Part shown: positions 1 to 8,823 of the stretch, piece after piece
Position numbering within the stretch: position 1 is the stretch's first letter
Layout: each line of letters starts with the position of its first letter
Source: Promicromonospora panici
GTDB lineage: Bacteria > Actinomycetota > Actinomycetes > Actinomycetales > Cellulomonadaceae
Length of the DNA stretch: 64,000 bases
Direction of reading: 5' to 3'
NCBI RefSeq assembly: GCF_900608595.1
Contig: NZ_UWYY01000005.1
Location: 124,001 to 188,000, forward strand
Program-made: the position numbers and the translations under genes
Notes under the pieces: model-generated
Told to the model about the DNA's origin: nothing
Seen by the model: only the letters and a program-made list of their open reading frames with translations
The model's database searches: none

Positions 1-81
1 ACGCTGGAGCAGATCCGCGCGATGACCGACGAGCTGCTGGAGGCGCACGCGGCGTTGCTGCCGGCCGCGCTGGTGCGCTGA
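1..81 (+). CDS. 3' end of an upstream gene (partial)
   Basis: An open frame runs from the first base to a TGA at 79-81 and gives 26 residues beginning TLEQIRAMTDELLEAH. Its strong third-position GC bias and its position just before a sugar-importer operon suggest it is the C-terminus of a real gene, possibly the first gene of that operon. Too little is visible to name a family. Confidence 0.55.
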   Translation, partial: TLEQIRAMTDELLEAHAALLPAALVR

Positions 82-86
82 GCACA

Positions 87-124
87 CGCGGTGCCCCCGG
101 GCGACGACGCCCGCGGGCACCGCG
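87..124. terminator. Strong intercistronic hairpin
   Basis: CGCGGTGCCC (87-96) pairs perfectly with GGGCACCGCG (115-124). Inside it CGGGCG (98-103) pairs with CGCCCG (108-113) around an ACGA loop, leaving one C-C mismatch. It begins five bases after the upstream stop and ends about 30 bases before the binding-protein start. There is no T-run, so it could be a terminator or an RNA-stabilising stem that raises binding-protein expression; the sequence does not decide. Confidence 0.55.
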
Positions 125-153
125 CCGACCACCCTCAACGAAGAGGAGACGAT

Positions 154-1461
154 ATGCCCACCCATCCGGTGCCCCGGGCGCCCGGCGGACGGCGGCTGTC
201 CCGCCGCACCTTCCTCGCGGTCGCGGGGATCAGCGTGGCGGGCGCCCTCGCCGCCTGCTCCGGCGCCCCGACGGGGACCAAGCACCTGCGCCTGTCCTCG
301 TGGAACATCCCGCTGGACCTGGAGTCCTACCAGGTGATCGCCGACGAGTTCGTGGCGGCCCATCCCGGCACCAGCGTGGCGGTGGAGGTGACGACCGGCC
401 AGTTCCACCAGTGGTTCATCACGCGGCTCGCCGCGGACCTCGCGCCGGACATCATCCGGATCACCCCGCAGCAGATCGGCCGGTACGCGGCCAACGGCAG
501 CCTGGTGGACCTGACGGGCGCGGTACCCGCTGAGTACCAGGACGACTACTCGGAACCGTTCTGGGCGATCGGCGCACGGGAGGACGGCCTGTACGGCGTC
601 TTCCAGCACACCGACAACTTCATCACCTACTACGACCGGCGGGTGGTCCAGCAGATCGGCGTGACGCCGCCGTCGTCGCTGGCGGACGCCTGGCACTGGG
701 ACGAGTTCCTGGAGATCGCCCGCGAGGCCCGGAAGGTGACGGGCGGCTACGGCTTCGGCTACGGCTGGGGCGGCGCGGAGACGGCGTACCGCTGGCTGCC
801 GATCGTCTACCAGAACGGCGGCACCTTCCTCGGGGAGGACGGCGAGACGCCGTCGATGGACAGCGCCGAGGCGGTCGGGGCCCTGGACTTCGGGCGCCGC
901 TGGTACAGCGAGGGACTCGTGTCCCCGGCGAACATGAGCAAGTCGGGCGGCACGCCGGGCCGCGATCTCTTCCTCACCGGGCAGATCGGCCTCCTGCTCG
1001 ACAACCCGGAGTCCATAGCGCCGCTGGACGAGGGCCTGCCCGACGAGTGGGGCACCGCGCCCATGATCCGCAACACCGGCGAGGCGTCCGACCTGGGCGG
1101 CAACGCGCTGGCGGTCACGAAGTCCAGCAAGCATCCGGAGCTCGCGGCCGAGCTGGTCGCGTACATCACCAGCCGGGCCAACGTCGTCGAGTTCTGCAAG
1201 CGGGGCAACTGGCTGCCCGCCCGGTCCTCGCTCGACGCCGCGGACATCGGCTACGAGCGGCACGCCGGCACCATGCAGCAGTTCATCGACCAGGCGACCA
1301 CCATCCCCCTGTCGATGGTGCGTGCGGAGTCGGGCCAGTACTTCAGCTCCCTCAACTCGGTGCTCGCCGACTACCTCGACCTGTGCTTCCTCGGCGAGCT
1401 CTCCCCCGCCGAGTGCGGCACCCAGATGACGGAGGCGATGCGCAGTGTCACCACGCGATGA
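154..1461 (+). CDS. ABC sugar transporter, substrate-binding lipoprotein
   Basis: The 435-residue protein is an extracellular solute-binding protein of the bacterial family 1 (maltose/multiple-sugar, CUT1) type. Residues 17-21 read RRTFL, a twin-arginine motif, and LAAC with Cys35 is a lipobox, so it is probably exported by Tat and lipid-anchored. The ATG at 154 follows an AGAGGAG ribosome site; an in-frame GTG at 91 lies inside the upstream hairpin and is less likely. Two permease genes follow directly, the first overlapping it by 17 bases. The sugar bound cannot be read from sequence. Confidence 0.92.
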   Translation: MPTHPVPRAPGGRRLSRRTFLAVAGISVAGALAACSGAPTGTKHLRLSSWNIPLDLESYQVIADEFVAAHPGTSVAVEVTTGQFHQWFITRLAADLAPDIIRITPQQIGRYAANGSLVDLTGAVPAEYQDDYSEPFWAIGAREDGLYGVFQHTDNFITYYDRRVVQQIGVTPPSSLADAWHWDEFLEIAREARKVTGGYGFGYGWGGAETAYRWLPIVYQNGGTFLGEDGETPSMDSAEAVGALDFGRRWYSEGLVSPANMSKSGGTPGRDLFLTGQIGLLLDNPESIAPLDEGLPDEWGTAPMIRNTGEASDLGGNALAVTKSSKHPELAAELVAYITSRANVVEFCKRGNWLPARSSLDAADIGYERHAGTMQQFIDQATTIPLSMVRAESGQYFSSLNSVLADYLDLCFLGELSPAECGTQMTEAMRSVTTR

Positions 1462-2356
1462 AGTCCTCACGCGCCGGCCCGACGACGGCGCACGCCAGCC
1501 CCGCTGGGCGCCCTACCTGTTCGTCGGGCCGGCGGGCCTGCTCTTCCTCGCCTTCTCCCTGCTCCCCATCGTCATCGCGATCACCTTGTCCTTCCAGGAC
1601 ACGGCGACGCTCGGCGACGGCGAGTGGGTCGGCGCCGCGAACTACGAGACGATGCTCGGCGACCCGCTGCTGCGCACCGCACTGCTCAACACCCTGGTCT
1701 TCACGGTCGGCACCGTGCCGACGGCGATGGCGATCGGGTTGGCCCTCGCGGTCGCGCTGAACCGCCCGCTGCCGGGGCGCGGCCTGCTGCGGGCGCTGTT
1801 CTTCGTCCCGATGATCGCCGCCGGCGTCGTGGTCGGCGTCATCATGTCGTGGATCTTCAACCCGGACTACGGCGTCGCGAACAACGCGCTCGCCGCCCTG
1901 GGACTGTCCGGCCTGCCCTGGCTGACCTCCCCGAACACCGCGATGTTCACGCTGATCGCCGTGGTCGTGTGGACGCGGATCGGGTTCTGCATGGTGATCT
2001 ACCTCGGCGCCCTGCAGTCCATCCCGGCGGAGCTGCGCGAGGCCGCTGCGATCGACGGCGCGAGCGGCTGGCAGCGGCTGAGGCGCCTCACGGTGCCGAT
2101 GCTGGCGCCGACCACGTCGATCCTGCTCATCCTCAACGTCGTGTTCTCGCTCCAGTCGTTCGACGTCATCTACGTGATGACCGGCGGCGGGCCCGGGTTC
2201 TCGACGACGGTCCTGATCCAGTACGTGTTCCGGTCCGCGTTCGCCGACGCGCGCATGGGCTACGCAGCGGCGCTCGGCCTGCTGCTCGTGCTGATCCTGC
2301 TGGTGTTCACGCTGCTGCGGCAGCGCGCCACGAAGCGAGCGGAGGAGCTCCTGTGA
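1445..2356 (+). CDS. ABC sugar transporter permease, MalF-like
   Basis: This 303-residue membrane protein is the first permease of the importer. It has about six hydrophobic segments and the cytoplasmic EAA loop EAAAIDGASGW near residues 199-209, which docks the ATPase. It starts at GTG 1445, nine bases after GGAGG (1431-1435), inside the end of the binding-protein gene. Its own stop overlaps the next GTG start (GTGA), so the three genes are translationally coupled. No ATPase gene is present; CUT1 systems of this kind usually use a shared MsiK. Confidence 0.92.
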   Translation: MSPRDEVLTRRPDDGARQPRWAPYLFVGPAGLLFLAFSLLPIVIAITLSFQDTATLGDGEWVGAANYETMLGDPLLRTALLNTLVFTVGTVPTAMAIGLALAVALNRPLPGRGLLRALFFVPMIAAGVVVGVIMSWIFNPDYGVANNALAALGLSGLPWLTSPNTAMFTLIAVVVWTRIGFCMVIYLGALQSIPAELREAAAIDGASGWQRLRRLTVPMLAPTTSILLILNVVFSLQSFDVIYVMTGGGPGFSTTVLIQYVFRSAFADARMGYAAALGLLLVLILLVFTLLRQRATKRAEELL

Positions 2357-3243
2357 CTGTTCCCAACACCCGAGCCCGGGTCGCCCGGCCCGCGCGCCCC
2401 ACCCCGCCCCTGCGGGAACGGCACGCCCGGCGACGGCGCTGGCTGCTCACCGCCGTCCTGACCGCCGTCGCGATCGTCGTCGTCTTCCCGCTGTACTGGA
2501 TGATCGTCTCCGCGCTCACGCCCGGCGGGCAGTCGCAGAGCAGCGAGTTCTACCTCTGGCCCGACGCACCCACCATCAACAACTTCACCGAGGTGTTCGC
2601 CACGCAGCCCGTGTGGCAGTGGCTCGGCAACTCGGCGTTCGTCGCGTCCGTCGGCACGGCGCTGTCGGTCTGCGTGTCGCTGGGCGCCGGGTACGCCCTG
2701 GCCAAGTACCGGTTCCGCGGCCGCGGCCTGCTGTACGCCGCGTTCCTGGTGACGATCATGATCCCGATCCAGGTCACGCTCGTGCCCGCGTTCCTCGTGA
2801 CGGCGCGGCTCGGGCTGGTGGACTCGCCGTGGGCCGTCATCCTGCCGACCCTGTTCGACGTCGTGGGCATCTTCATCGCCCGCCAGTTCATGCTCGGCGT
2901 GCCCGACGCGCTCATCGAGGCCGCCCGGCTGGACGGCGCCGGCGAGCTGCGGACGTTCTTCCGCGTGGTGCTCCCGACCTGCTGGCCGCTGGTGGGAGTG
3001 CTCGTCATCCTCGGCTTCATGAACCGGTGGAACGACTTCCTGTGGCCGCTCGTGGTGCTGCAGGGCAACGAGAGCCTGACGGTGCCCGTCGGGCTGTCCA
3101 CGCTGACCAACAACCCGGCGTTCAGCTCGCCCTGGGGCGCGGTGATGGCGGTGGCCACGGTCGCCGTCGTGCCGCTGCTCGTGGTGTTTCTCGTCTTCCA
3201 GCGGACGTTCGTCCAGGGGATCGCGAGCACGGGGATCAAGTAG
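2353..3243 (+). CDS. ABC sugar transporter permease, MalG-like
   Basis: The second permease has 296 residues. A basic N-terminal tail is followed by six predicted membrane segments and an EAA loop, EAARLDGAGELR, near residues 189-200. GTG 2353 overlaps the preceding TGA. The C-terminus QGIASTGIK is typical of MalG-type permeases. Its TAG ends one base before the stop codon of the convergent permease gene on the other strand, leaving no room for a terminator between two importer operons. Confidence 0.92.
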   Translation: MTVPNTRARVARPARPTPPLRERHARRRRWLLTAVLTAVAIVVVFPLYWMIVSALTPGGQSQSSEFYLWPDAPTINNFTEVFATQPVWQWLGNSAFVASVGTALSVCVSLGAGYALAKYRFRGRGLLYAAFLVTIMIPIQVTLVPAFLVTARLGLVDSPWAVILPTLFDVVGIFIARQFMLGVPDALIEAARLDGAGELRTFFRVVLPTCWPLVGVLVILGFMNRWNDFLWPLVVLQGNESLTVPVGLSTLTNNPAFSSPWGAVMAVATVAVVPLLVVFLVFQRTFVQGIASTGIK

Positions 3244-3244
3244 G

Positions 3245-4066
3245 TCACTTCATCCCCGAGATCCGCACCCCGGCGACGACGAACCGCTGGAAGAACAGCA
3301 GCAGGACGATCGTCGGCAGGGCCGCGAGCGTGGAGCCTGCCATCAGCAGGCCCCACTCGTTGCCCCGCTCCGACCGGAACGTGCCCAGGAACTGCATGAT
3401 CTGCATGAGGCCCGGGTCCGTGATCGTGAGGATGGGCCAGACGTAGGCGTTCCAGAAGGCGAGGAACGACCCGATGCCCACGACGACGAACACCGAGCCC
3501 GACTGCGGCACGAAGATCTTCGTGAAGATCTGCCATCGCGTGGCGCCGTCGATACGGGCGGCCTCCTCCAGCGCCATCGGCATGCCCAGGTAGAACTGGC
3601 GGATGAAGAACATCTGCACCGACGACGCGACCCCCGGGATGATGAGGACGGCCAGCGTGTCGAGCATGCCAAGCTCGGTGACGACGACGAAAGACGTCAG
3701 CAGGATCGCCATCATCGGCACGAACATCGGCAGGATGCAGTACACCCACCAGAACCGCTTCCAGGCGAAGTCGAGGCGGGCCAGCGCGTACGCGGCCATC
3801 GAGTTCACGACGAGGCTGGCCGCCGTGAAGATGACCGCGCCCAGCAGCGTCACCCCCATGGACCGGGCGAACTGCGGGTCGGCGAGGATGTCGACGTAGT
3901 TCTGGACGTTCCAGATCTCGGGGAAGAACTGGAACGGGCTGGAGAGCACCTCCGTCTTGCCCTTGAAACCCGCGATCGCCATCCAGGCGAGCGGGAACAG
4001 GACGCTCAGCGAGATGAGCACGAGCAGCACCCACTTGACGAGGGCGGTGCGCAGAGATCTGGTCAT
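3245..4066 (-). CDS. ABC sugar transporter permease, MalG-like (second importer)
   Basis: This 273-residue permease is the last gene of the minus-strand importer operon. The ATG at 4066 overlaps the previous stop (ATGA). It carries the EAA loop EEAARIDGATRWQIF and ends GVRISGMK, as MalG proteins do. It probably forms the heterodimeric channel with the neighbouring MalF-like protein. The frame stays open upstream to 4867, but that is an overlap with the neighbouring permease and not part of this protein. Confidence 0.92.
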   Translation of the reverse strand: MTRSLRTALVKWVLLVLISLSVLFPLAWMAIAGFKGKTEVLSSPFQFFPEIWNVQNYVDILADPQFARSMGVTLLGAVIFTAASLVVNSMAAYALARLDFAWKRFWWVYCILPMFVPMMAILLTSFVVVTELGMLDTLAVLIIPGVASSVQMFFIRQFYLGMPMALEEAARIDGATRWQIFTKIFVPQSGSVFVVVGIGSFLAFWNAYVWPILTITDPGLMQIMQFLGTFRSERGNEWGLLMAGSTLAALPTIVLLLFFQRFVVAGVRISGMK

Positions 4067-5010
4067 CCGTCGATCGCTTTCTCGGAGCTGATGAGCCGGA
4101 ACACGAGGGCCGAGATGCCGCCGAGCACGAGGAACAGCAGCAGGGCGGCGGTCAGCGAGAAGCTCACCGAGTACTCGCTCCCGTCCCGGAAGGTGTTGAA
4201 GATGAACAGGTTGGGCGTGGTCGTCGCGTTGACCGGCCCGCCGTTCGTCATGATCAGCGGCAGGTCGAGCATCTGGAGCGCCGCCACCGTGCCCGTGACG
4301 AACAGGTACAGGAGCACGTTCTTCAGCAGCGGGAGGGTGATGTACCACGTGCGCTGGACGAACGACGCGCCGTCGAGCCGGGCCGACTCGTAGTAGCTGT
4401 CCGGGATGTCGAGCAGGCCCGCCAGCATGATCAGCGTCGTCAGGCCCAGGCCCAGCCAGATGCCCGGGACGGCGATGGCCGGCAGCGCGAGCGCCGGGCT
4501 GTTCAGCCACGCGACCGGCCCGGCGTTGAGCAGCCCCAGCAGCCAGTTGGCCAGCCCCTGGTCCTGGTAGATGAAGACGAAGAGCACCGACGCGACCACC
4601 GTGGAGACCACGGCGGGCACGTAGATGGTCGTCTTCAGGAAGCTCGCCATACGCACGCTCAGGGTCTTGATGAAGCTCGCGATCAGCAGCGAGACGAACA
4701 TCCCGGCCGGGACGACCAGCACCGCGTAGTAGAGGCCGACGCCGAGCGACGCCCAGAACCGCTCGTCCTCGAGCACGTACCGGTAGAACTGCAGGCCGAC
4801 GAACTCGGGGGCCTGGTAGAAGCTGATCTCGAACCCGCTGAGGTAGAACGCGTAGACGAGCGGCCACATCACGAAGATCCCGAGCAGGATCACCATGGGC
4901 GCGATCATCAGGTAGGCGGTGAGGTCGTCCCGTGGGCGCGAGCGCTTCACAGCAGGCGCCTCGGCAGCGCCGAGCATGGTGCGCGGCTGCTGGTCCGCGG
5001 TGATGGACAC
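4063..5010 (-). CDS. ABC sugar transporter permease, MalF-like (second importer)
   Basis: The 315-residue protein has an N-terminal cytoplasmic tail, about six membrane segments and an EAA-type loop, ESARLDGASFVQ, followed by a proline-rich turn. The start is taken as GTG 5010 (reading VSITADQQ), which follows AGGGAG. It sits 11 bases downstream of the binding-protein stop. The order binding protein, MalF, MalG is that of a standard CUT1 operon. Confidence 0.9.
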   Translation of the reverse strand: MSITADQQPRTMLGAAEAPAVKRSRPRDDLTAYLMIAPMVILLGIFVMWPLVYAFYLSGFEISFYQAPEFVGLQFYRYVLEDERFWASLGVGLYYAVLVVPAGMFVSLLIASFIKTLSVRMASFLKTTIYVPAVVSTVVASVLFVFIYQDQGLANWLLGLLNAGPVAWLNSPALALPAIAVPGIWLGLGLTTLIMLAGLLDIPDSYYESARLDGASFVQRTWYITLPLLKNVLLYLFVTGTVAALQMLDLPLIMTNGGPVNATTTPNLFIFNTFRDGSEYSVSFSLTAALLLFLVLGGISALVFRLISSEKAIDG

Positions 5011-5021
5011 TGTGCTTCTCC

Positions 5022-6353
5022 CTAGTCCGTCGCCGCGCCCGCGAGCTTCTGCTTGTCGATGACGTCGTTGATCGCGTCGTCCGCGGTCTGCAGCGCTCCG
5101 TCGACGTCGGTGGTGCCCTTCATGGCCGACTCGAGCGCCGTCCCCAAGGCCATCGCGATGTCGTACGGGTACGCGGGCTCGGCCTGGCCGTAGGGCACTA
5201 TCTCGTCGGAGATGACCGCCATGAACGGGTCGGCGGAGGCCTCGGGGTCGTCCGCGAGCACCTCGTCGACCGAGTCGCGGACCGTGTACTTCGAGTAGCC
5301 CGTCTCCTTGAAGAAGCCGGCCATGATCTCCGGGTCGCCCGCCAGCAGGTACTCGATGAACCGGGCCGCCTCCTCGGGTGCCTCGGACTTCGAGTCGAGT
5401 GTGAGCGTCCAGCCGCCGAGGGTCGCCGTCGTCTTCGTCAGGTCGCCGTCGATTGACGGGAACGGGGCCACCATGGTCTTGTCGACGACGTCCGGGAAGT
5501 CGTTCTTGAGCTGGCCGACCACCCACGAGCCACCCTGCATCATCGCCACCTCGCCCTCGCCGTACGGCTGGCCGTCCGCGTAGGCCACCTTGGGCTGCTG
5601 CGGGATGAGGCCCTCCTGGTAGAGCTCCTTGTAGAAGTTCGCGAGGTCCGCGAAGCACGGTTCGGTCGCCCGGCCCGCCGACCAGTCGTCGGCGATCGGC
5701 AGGTACCCACAGGCGTTGAGCTGCAGGCCCCAGCTCGACCAGCTCAGGTCGGCCGCGGTCGACGCGACGGTCATCCCCTTGACGTCGCCCTTCGTCAGGG
5801 CCTTCGACCACTCGAGCAGCTCGTCCCAGGTCTCGGGCGGGCTGTCCGGGTCGAGGCCCGCCTCCTTCGCGAGGTCGGTCCGGTAGTACAGGACCGTGGA
5901 GGGCTCCACGAGCATCGGGTACGCGTAGTGCTGGTCGTCCACGGTGACGAACGGGGCGACGTTCTCCTTGACGTCGTCGAAGGCCTCGGCCGGGAGGAGC
6001 TCGTCCAGCGGGGCGAACTTGCCCTCCGCGACGCCCGGCTTGATGCTGCCGTAGTTCGTCGTGGCGACGTCCGGCTGCTTGCCCGCGGCCTGCGCCGCCT
6101 GCAGCTTCTGCTCCCACGTGTCAGCGGGCACGACCTGGAGGTCGACGGTGATCTCGTCCTGCGAGGCGTTGAACGCCTCAACGTTCTCCTTGAACCAGGC
6201 CTGCTGGTAGTCCTCGAACTTCTGCTGCCAGAACGTGACGTGCACCCGGCCGTCCGCCGCCTGGCTGCCGCCGTTCCCGCACGCGGCGAGGCCGAAGGCC
6301 GTGACGACGGCGGCCGCGACTCCGATGGCGCGGCGTGATCGCTTGCTGAACAT
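5022..6353 (-). CDS. ABC sugar transporter, substrate-binding lipoprotein (second importer)
   Basis: A 443-residue solute-binding protein with a basic N-terminus, a hydrophobic signal and the lipobox GLAAC followed by GNGGS. The ATG at 6353 has a good GAGGAG ribosome site. Family 1 features include the opening strand RVHVTFWQQKF and the internal Trp-rich face (LSWSSWG, GGSWVVGQL) that usually stacks on sugars. The gene begins 68 bases after the stop of the DUF4185 gene on the same strand, so the two are probably co-transcribed, and the importer would then carry the DUF4185 product. Confidence 0.92.
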   Translation of the reverse strand: MFSKRSRRAIGVAAAVVTAFGLAACGNGGSQAADGRVHVTFWQQKFEDYQQAWFKENVEAFNASQDEITVDLQVVPADTWEQKLQAAQAAGKQPDVATTNYGSIKPGVAEGKFAPLDELLPAEAFDDVKENVAPFVTVDDQHYAYPMLVEPSTVLYYRTDLAKEAGLDPDSPPETWDELLEWSKALTKGDVKGMTVASTAADLSWSSWGLQLNACGYLPIADDWSAGRATEPCFADLANFYKELYQEGLIPQQPKVAYADGQPYGEGEVAMMQGGSWVVGQLKNDFPDVVDKTMVAPFPSIDGDLTKTTATLGGWTLTLDSKSEAPEEAARFIEYLLAGDPEIMAGFFKETGYSKYTVRDSVDEVLADDPEASADPFMAVISDEIVPYGQAEPAYPYDIAMALGTALESAMKGTTDVDGALQTADDAINDVIDKQKLAGAATD

Positions 6354-6420
6354 GGGTATCTCCTCGTGGTGTGAACTCGTGAGTGATTCGCTGTGGTCCG
6401 CGTGCGCGGTCGTCGCGCCG

Positions 6421-7590
6421 TCAGTCCCTGGCCAGCTCGGCCCGGTACCAGAACACGTTGTACGGATCCCAGATCGACAGGGCGAAGTAGATGGTCCGCC
6501 CGCCGTCCTCCGTGTAGCGGGGAAGCATGTAGGGCGCGTACGGCCCCGGGACCTCGGTGGCGCCGACGAGCTCGAACGGCTCGCCCCACGGGCCCCAGGG
6601 GGACAGTCCCTCGCGCAGGACGATGCCGCGGCCCTCGGCGAGGTAGGTCATGATCCAGCGGTCGAGGTGGTCGTTCCAGACCACGGAGAGCTCGCCGACG
6701 GTGTCGTCGAGCACGAGGGCCGCGTCCACCGGGTCGGCGGCCCAGCGCGGGGCGGCGTCGGCGCCGCTGCCCGCGCCGCCGTCGGCCAGGCCCGCGAAGT
6801 ACTGCCAGGCCGCGGGATCCTCCACCTGCGCGGCCGGCACCCGGGCGAGCGAGACGCCGCCGAACCGCCCGTGCGTGACGCCCCAGACGTAGAGCCAGTC
6901 CCGGCCGCCGACGGTCACGTGGGCCGGGCTGATCTGCACGAAGCCGGACTCGCCGCCCCATCGGGGCGCGTCCAGCTTCTCCCAGGTCTGCCCCTCGTCG
7001 GTCGACTTCGCGAGGCCCGCATGGTTGACCTCCCACTCGCCCGGCGTCCCCCACTGCCGTACCGACATGTAGTGCAGGTACATCCCGGCATCGGTGGCGA
7101 AGCCGTGGGTGGGGATGACGGTGATCTCGTCGCCGTCGACCTTCTTGGAAGCCAGCAGCTCCTTCGCGACTCCGGCGTCGTCGAGGATCATCCCCTCGAT
7201 CGTGATGCCGTCCGACGGGTCGGCGTCCGTGGTCCAGCCCAGGGTGTTCGAGCGCCAGAGGGAGCCCCCGCCGCCCGTCATGTCGTCGTCGCGCTCGCCG
7301 AAGGTGTCGCCGAACGCGAACCACACCTTGCCGTCGGCCTCGAACATCGAGCCGAGGTCCGTGAAGTTCACCGAGTACTGCGTGGTGTCGCCGGGGCCTT
7401 CGGCGCCGGTGATCTGTCCGACGCGTTCGACGTCGGTGACGTCCGTGAGCACGAATCCCTCGTCGCGGCTGTCGAGGCCGTCGGCGCCGTCCGGCCCGGC
7501 GACGGCAGTGGAGCCGACACCTGCGACCAGCGACAGCGCGCCGACCGCGGGGGCGACGACGAGCGCGGTACGTCCGAGCCTGCGTGCCAT
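6421..7590 (-). CDS. Secreted DUF4185 protein, candidate GH183 endo-D-arabinanase
   Basis: The 389-residue protein starts at ATG 7590 after a perfect AAGGAGG; an in-frame ATG at 7650 would fall inside the promoter. A signal peptide of about 30 residues ends near STAVAG. The mature part shows five-bladed-propeller-like DUF4185 features: DLGSMFEADGKVWFAFGDT, WRSNTLGWTTDADPSDG, LHYMSVRQWGTPGEW and a C-terminal WDPYNVFWYRAEL. Some DUF4185 proteins are endo-D-arabinanases (CAZy GH183) that cut the D-arabinan of mycobacterial cell walls. Whether this one shares that activity is inference. It heads an operon with a sugar importer and has an operator in its promoter. Confidence 0.85.
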   Translation of the reverse strand: MARRLGRTALVVAPAVGALSLVAGVGSTAVAGPDGADGLDSRDEGFVLTDVTDVERVGQITGAEGPGDTTQYSVNFTDLGSMFEADGKVWFAFGDTFGERDDDMTGGGGSLWRSNTLGWTTDADPSDGITIEGMILDDAGVAKELLASKKVDGDEITVIPTHGFATDAGMYLHYMSVRQWGTPGEWEVNHAGLAKSTDEGQTWEKLDAPRWGGESGFVQISPAHVTVGGRDWLYVWGVTHGRFGGVSLARVPAAQVEDPAAWQYFAGLADGGAGSGADAAPRWAADPVDAALVLDDTVGELSVVWNDHLDRWIMTYLAEGRGIVLREGLSPWGPWGEPFELVGATEVPGPYAPYMLPRYTEDGGRTIYFALSIWDPYNVFWYRAELARD

Positions 7591-7621
7591 GAATCCTCCT
7601 TGATCGATGGCGATAGTCCCC

Positions 7622-7650
7622 AGATTGGCAGAAACCGATTTCATCGTCAA
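7622..7650 (-). promoter_or_regulatory. Operator-bearing promoter of the DUF4185 operon
   Basis: Read on the minus strand, TTGACG (7650-7645) and CAATCT (7627-7622) are separated by 17 bases. The spacer contains GAAACCGATTTC (7631-7642), a near-palindrome of LacI-family type. A bound repressor would sit between the -35 and -10 boxes. Confidence 0.65.
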
Positions 7651-7696
7651 GTGCCGTGCTTGGCGGCCGCCTGGGCCTCACCTAGCGACGCCGAAC

Positions 7697-7725
7697 TTGA
7701 AACCGGTTTCTATTCTGGCTACGGT
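7697..7725 (+). promoter_or_regulatory. Operator-bearing promoter of the 331-residue gene
   Basis: TTGAAA (7697-7702) and TACGGT (7720-7725) are 17 bases apart. The perfect palindrome GAAACCGGTTTC (7699-7710) overlaps the -35 box and the spacer. It differs by one base from the site in the divergent promoter 68 bases away, so one LacI-family repressor probably controls both transcripts and could loop between them. Confidence 0.65.
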
Positions 7726-7771
7726 GTGCGCGGGTGACGACGCCCCTCCCGAGCGAGGTCTGGAAGGTCTG

Positions 7772-8767
7772 ATGGCACACACCACCGCCGGCACCGACGG
7801 CTTCTCCGAACCGTGGCTCCGCCCCGGGGGCGCGGCCCTTGCCGAACCACGCTGGGGCTTCGCCGACGGCCTGCAGGTGGGCCTGCACCCGCTGCGCGGC
7901 CCGCGCGGGCTGCTGCGCGTCTACGCCCCCTACCTCGGGCACCCGCGCGACCGGCTGCTCAACTTCATCGCCGTCGAGCCGATCCCTCAGGGGGCGACGG
8001 AGCGCGGCTACTCGGAGCTGGAGAACAGCGCCCTGGACGACGCGCCGGGCAAGCGGTTCTGGAGCGCCGACACCCCGGACGACCCGGCCCCGCGCGACCC
8101 GCGGCGCCCGGCCCGCGGTGTGACCGAGCGGATCGACGGCGTCGAGCACCTGACCGTCTACGTGCACAGCGAGCGCTTCGAGAACGGCGCCGAAGTGGTG
8201 GTGCGGGTCCGTTTCCGGGCCGACCGCCCGCACGAGGTGTCGGTCGCGACGTCGCTCCGGGAGGGCTCGGTCCCGCTGGAGTCGTGCGTGCTCACTGCGA
8301 CGATGGGGAACTTCGCCCGGCTGCGGCGGCTCCACCTGCGCGACCGGGTGGTGACGCCCGCCGAGCTGTGGCCCGGGTTCACCGGTACCGGCTTCGCCGC
8401 CCACGGCGTTTTCAAGCGCGCGGACCTGGTCGAGTCCGGCGGGACGATCAGCGTATGGGCGACGCCGGACGAAGCCGCCCCGCACGAGGCCGAGCACGCC
8501 GAGGGGACGGCCGAGCACTGGCGGTACACCGGCGAGAAGGCGGTACAGGGCTGGCGCGTCCCCGAACCGAGCGACGAGCTCCGGGTCCTGGTCAACGGCC
8601 GCTGGGCCTACTGGGCGAGCGCGGCACCCGTCCCCGGCGGCGTCTCCTACGAGAACTTCGAGGTGGTCGAGCCCTTCCGGGACGGGCAGGAGCTCGTCTA
8701 CTGGGTCGAGCCCTTCCGGTCCGACGACGACGTCGCACCCGCAGCGGCGCGGCATCTGGGGCCCTGA
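7772..8767 (+). CDS. Conserved protein of unknown function, divergent from the DUF4185 operon
   Basis: The 331-residue protein starts at ATG 7772, with a weak GGAAGG upstream. It has no signal peptide or membrane segment, so it is probably cytoplasmic. Recurrent short strands with many aromatics (PRGLLRVYAPYLGH, FENGAEVVVRVRF, VLVNGRWAYWA, VSYENFEVVEPF) suggest an all-beta sandwich protein. I do not recognise a named family. The shared operator-type promoter region makes a role in handling the same sugar, for example an intracellular glycosidase or isomerase, plausible but unproven. Confidence 0.8.
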   Translation: MAHTTAGTDGFSEPWLRPGGAALAEPRWGFADGLQVGLHPLRGPRGLLRVYAPYLGHPRDRLLNFIAVEPIPQGATERGYSELENSALDDAPGKRFWSADTPDDPAPRDPRRPARGVTERIDGVEHLTVYVHSERFENGAEVVVRVRFRADRPHEVSVATSLREGSVPLESCVLTATMGNFARLRRLHLRDRVVTPAELWPGFTGTGFAAHGVFKRADLVESGGTISVWATPDEAAPHEAEHAEGTAEHWRYTGEKAVQGWRVPEPSDELRVLVNGRWAYWASAAPVPGGVSYENFEVVEPFRDGQELVYWVEPFRSDDDVAPAAARHLGP

Positions 8768-8823
8768 GCCCAGCCCTTGACCAGCCCGGACTGCCTGGCG
8801 GCCGCACTCCTAGACTGCTTCCC

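Noticed and set aside
6235-7737. A 500-residue open frame on the plus strand opposite the DUF4185 gene
   Set aside because: It is a shadow of the minus-strand gene: Arg/Gly/Val-rich, with no family match, and it would overlap a signal peptide, ribosome site and two promoters that clearly belong to the other strand.
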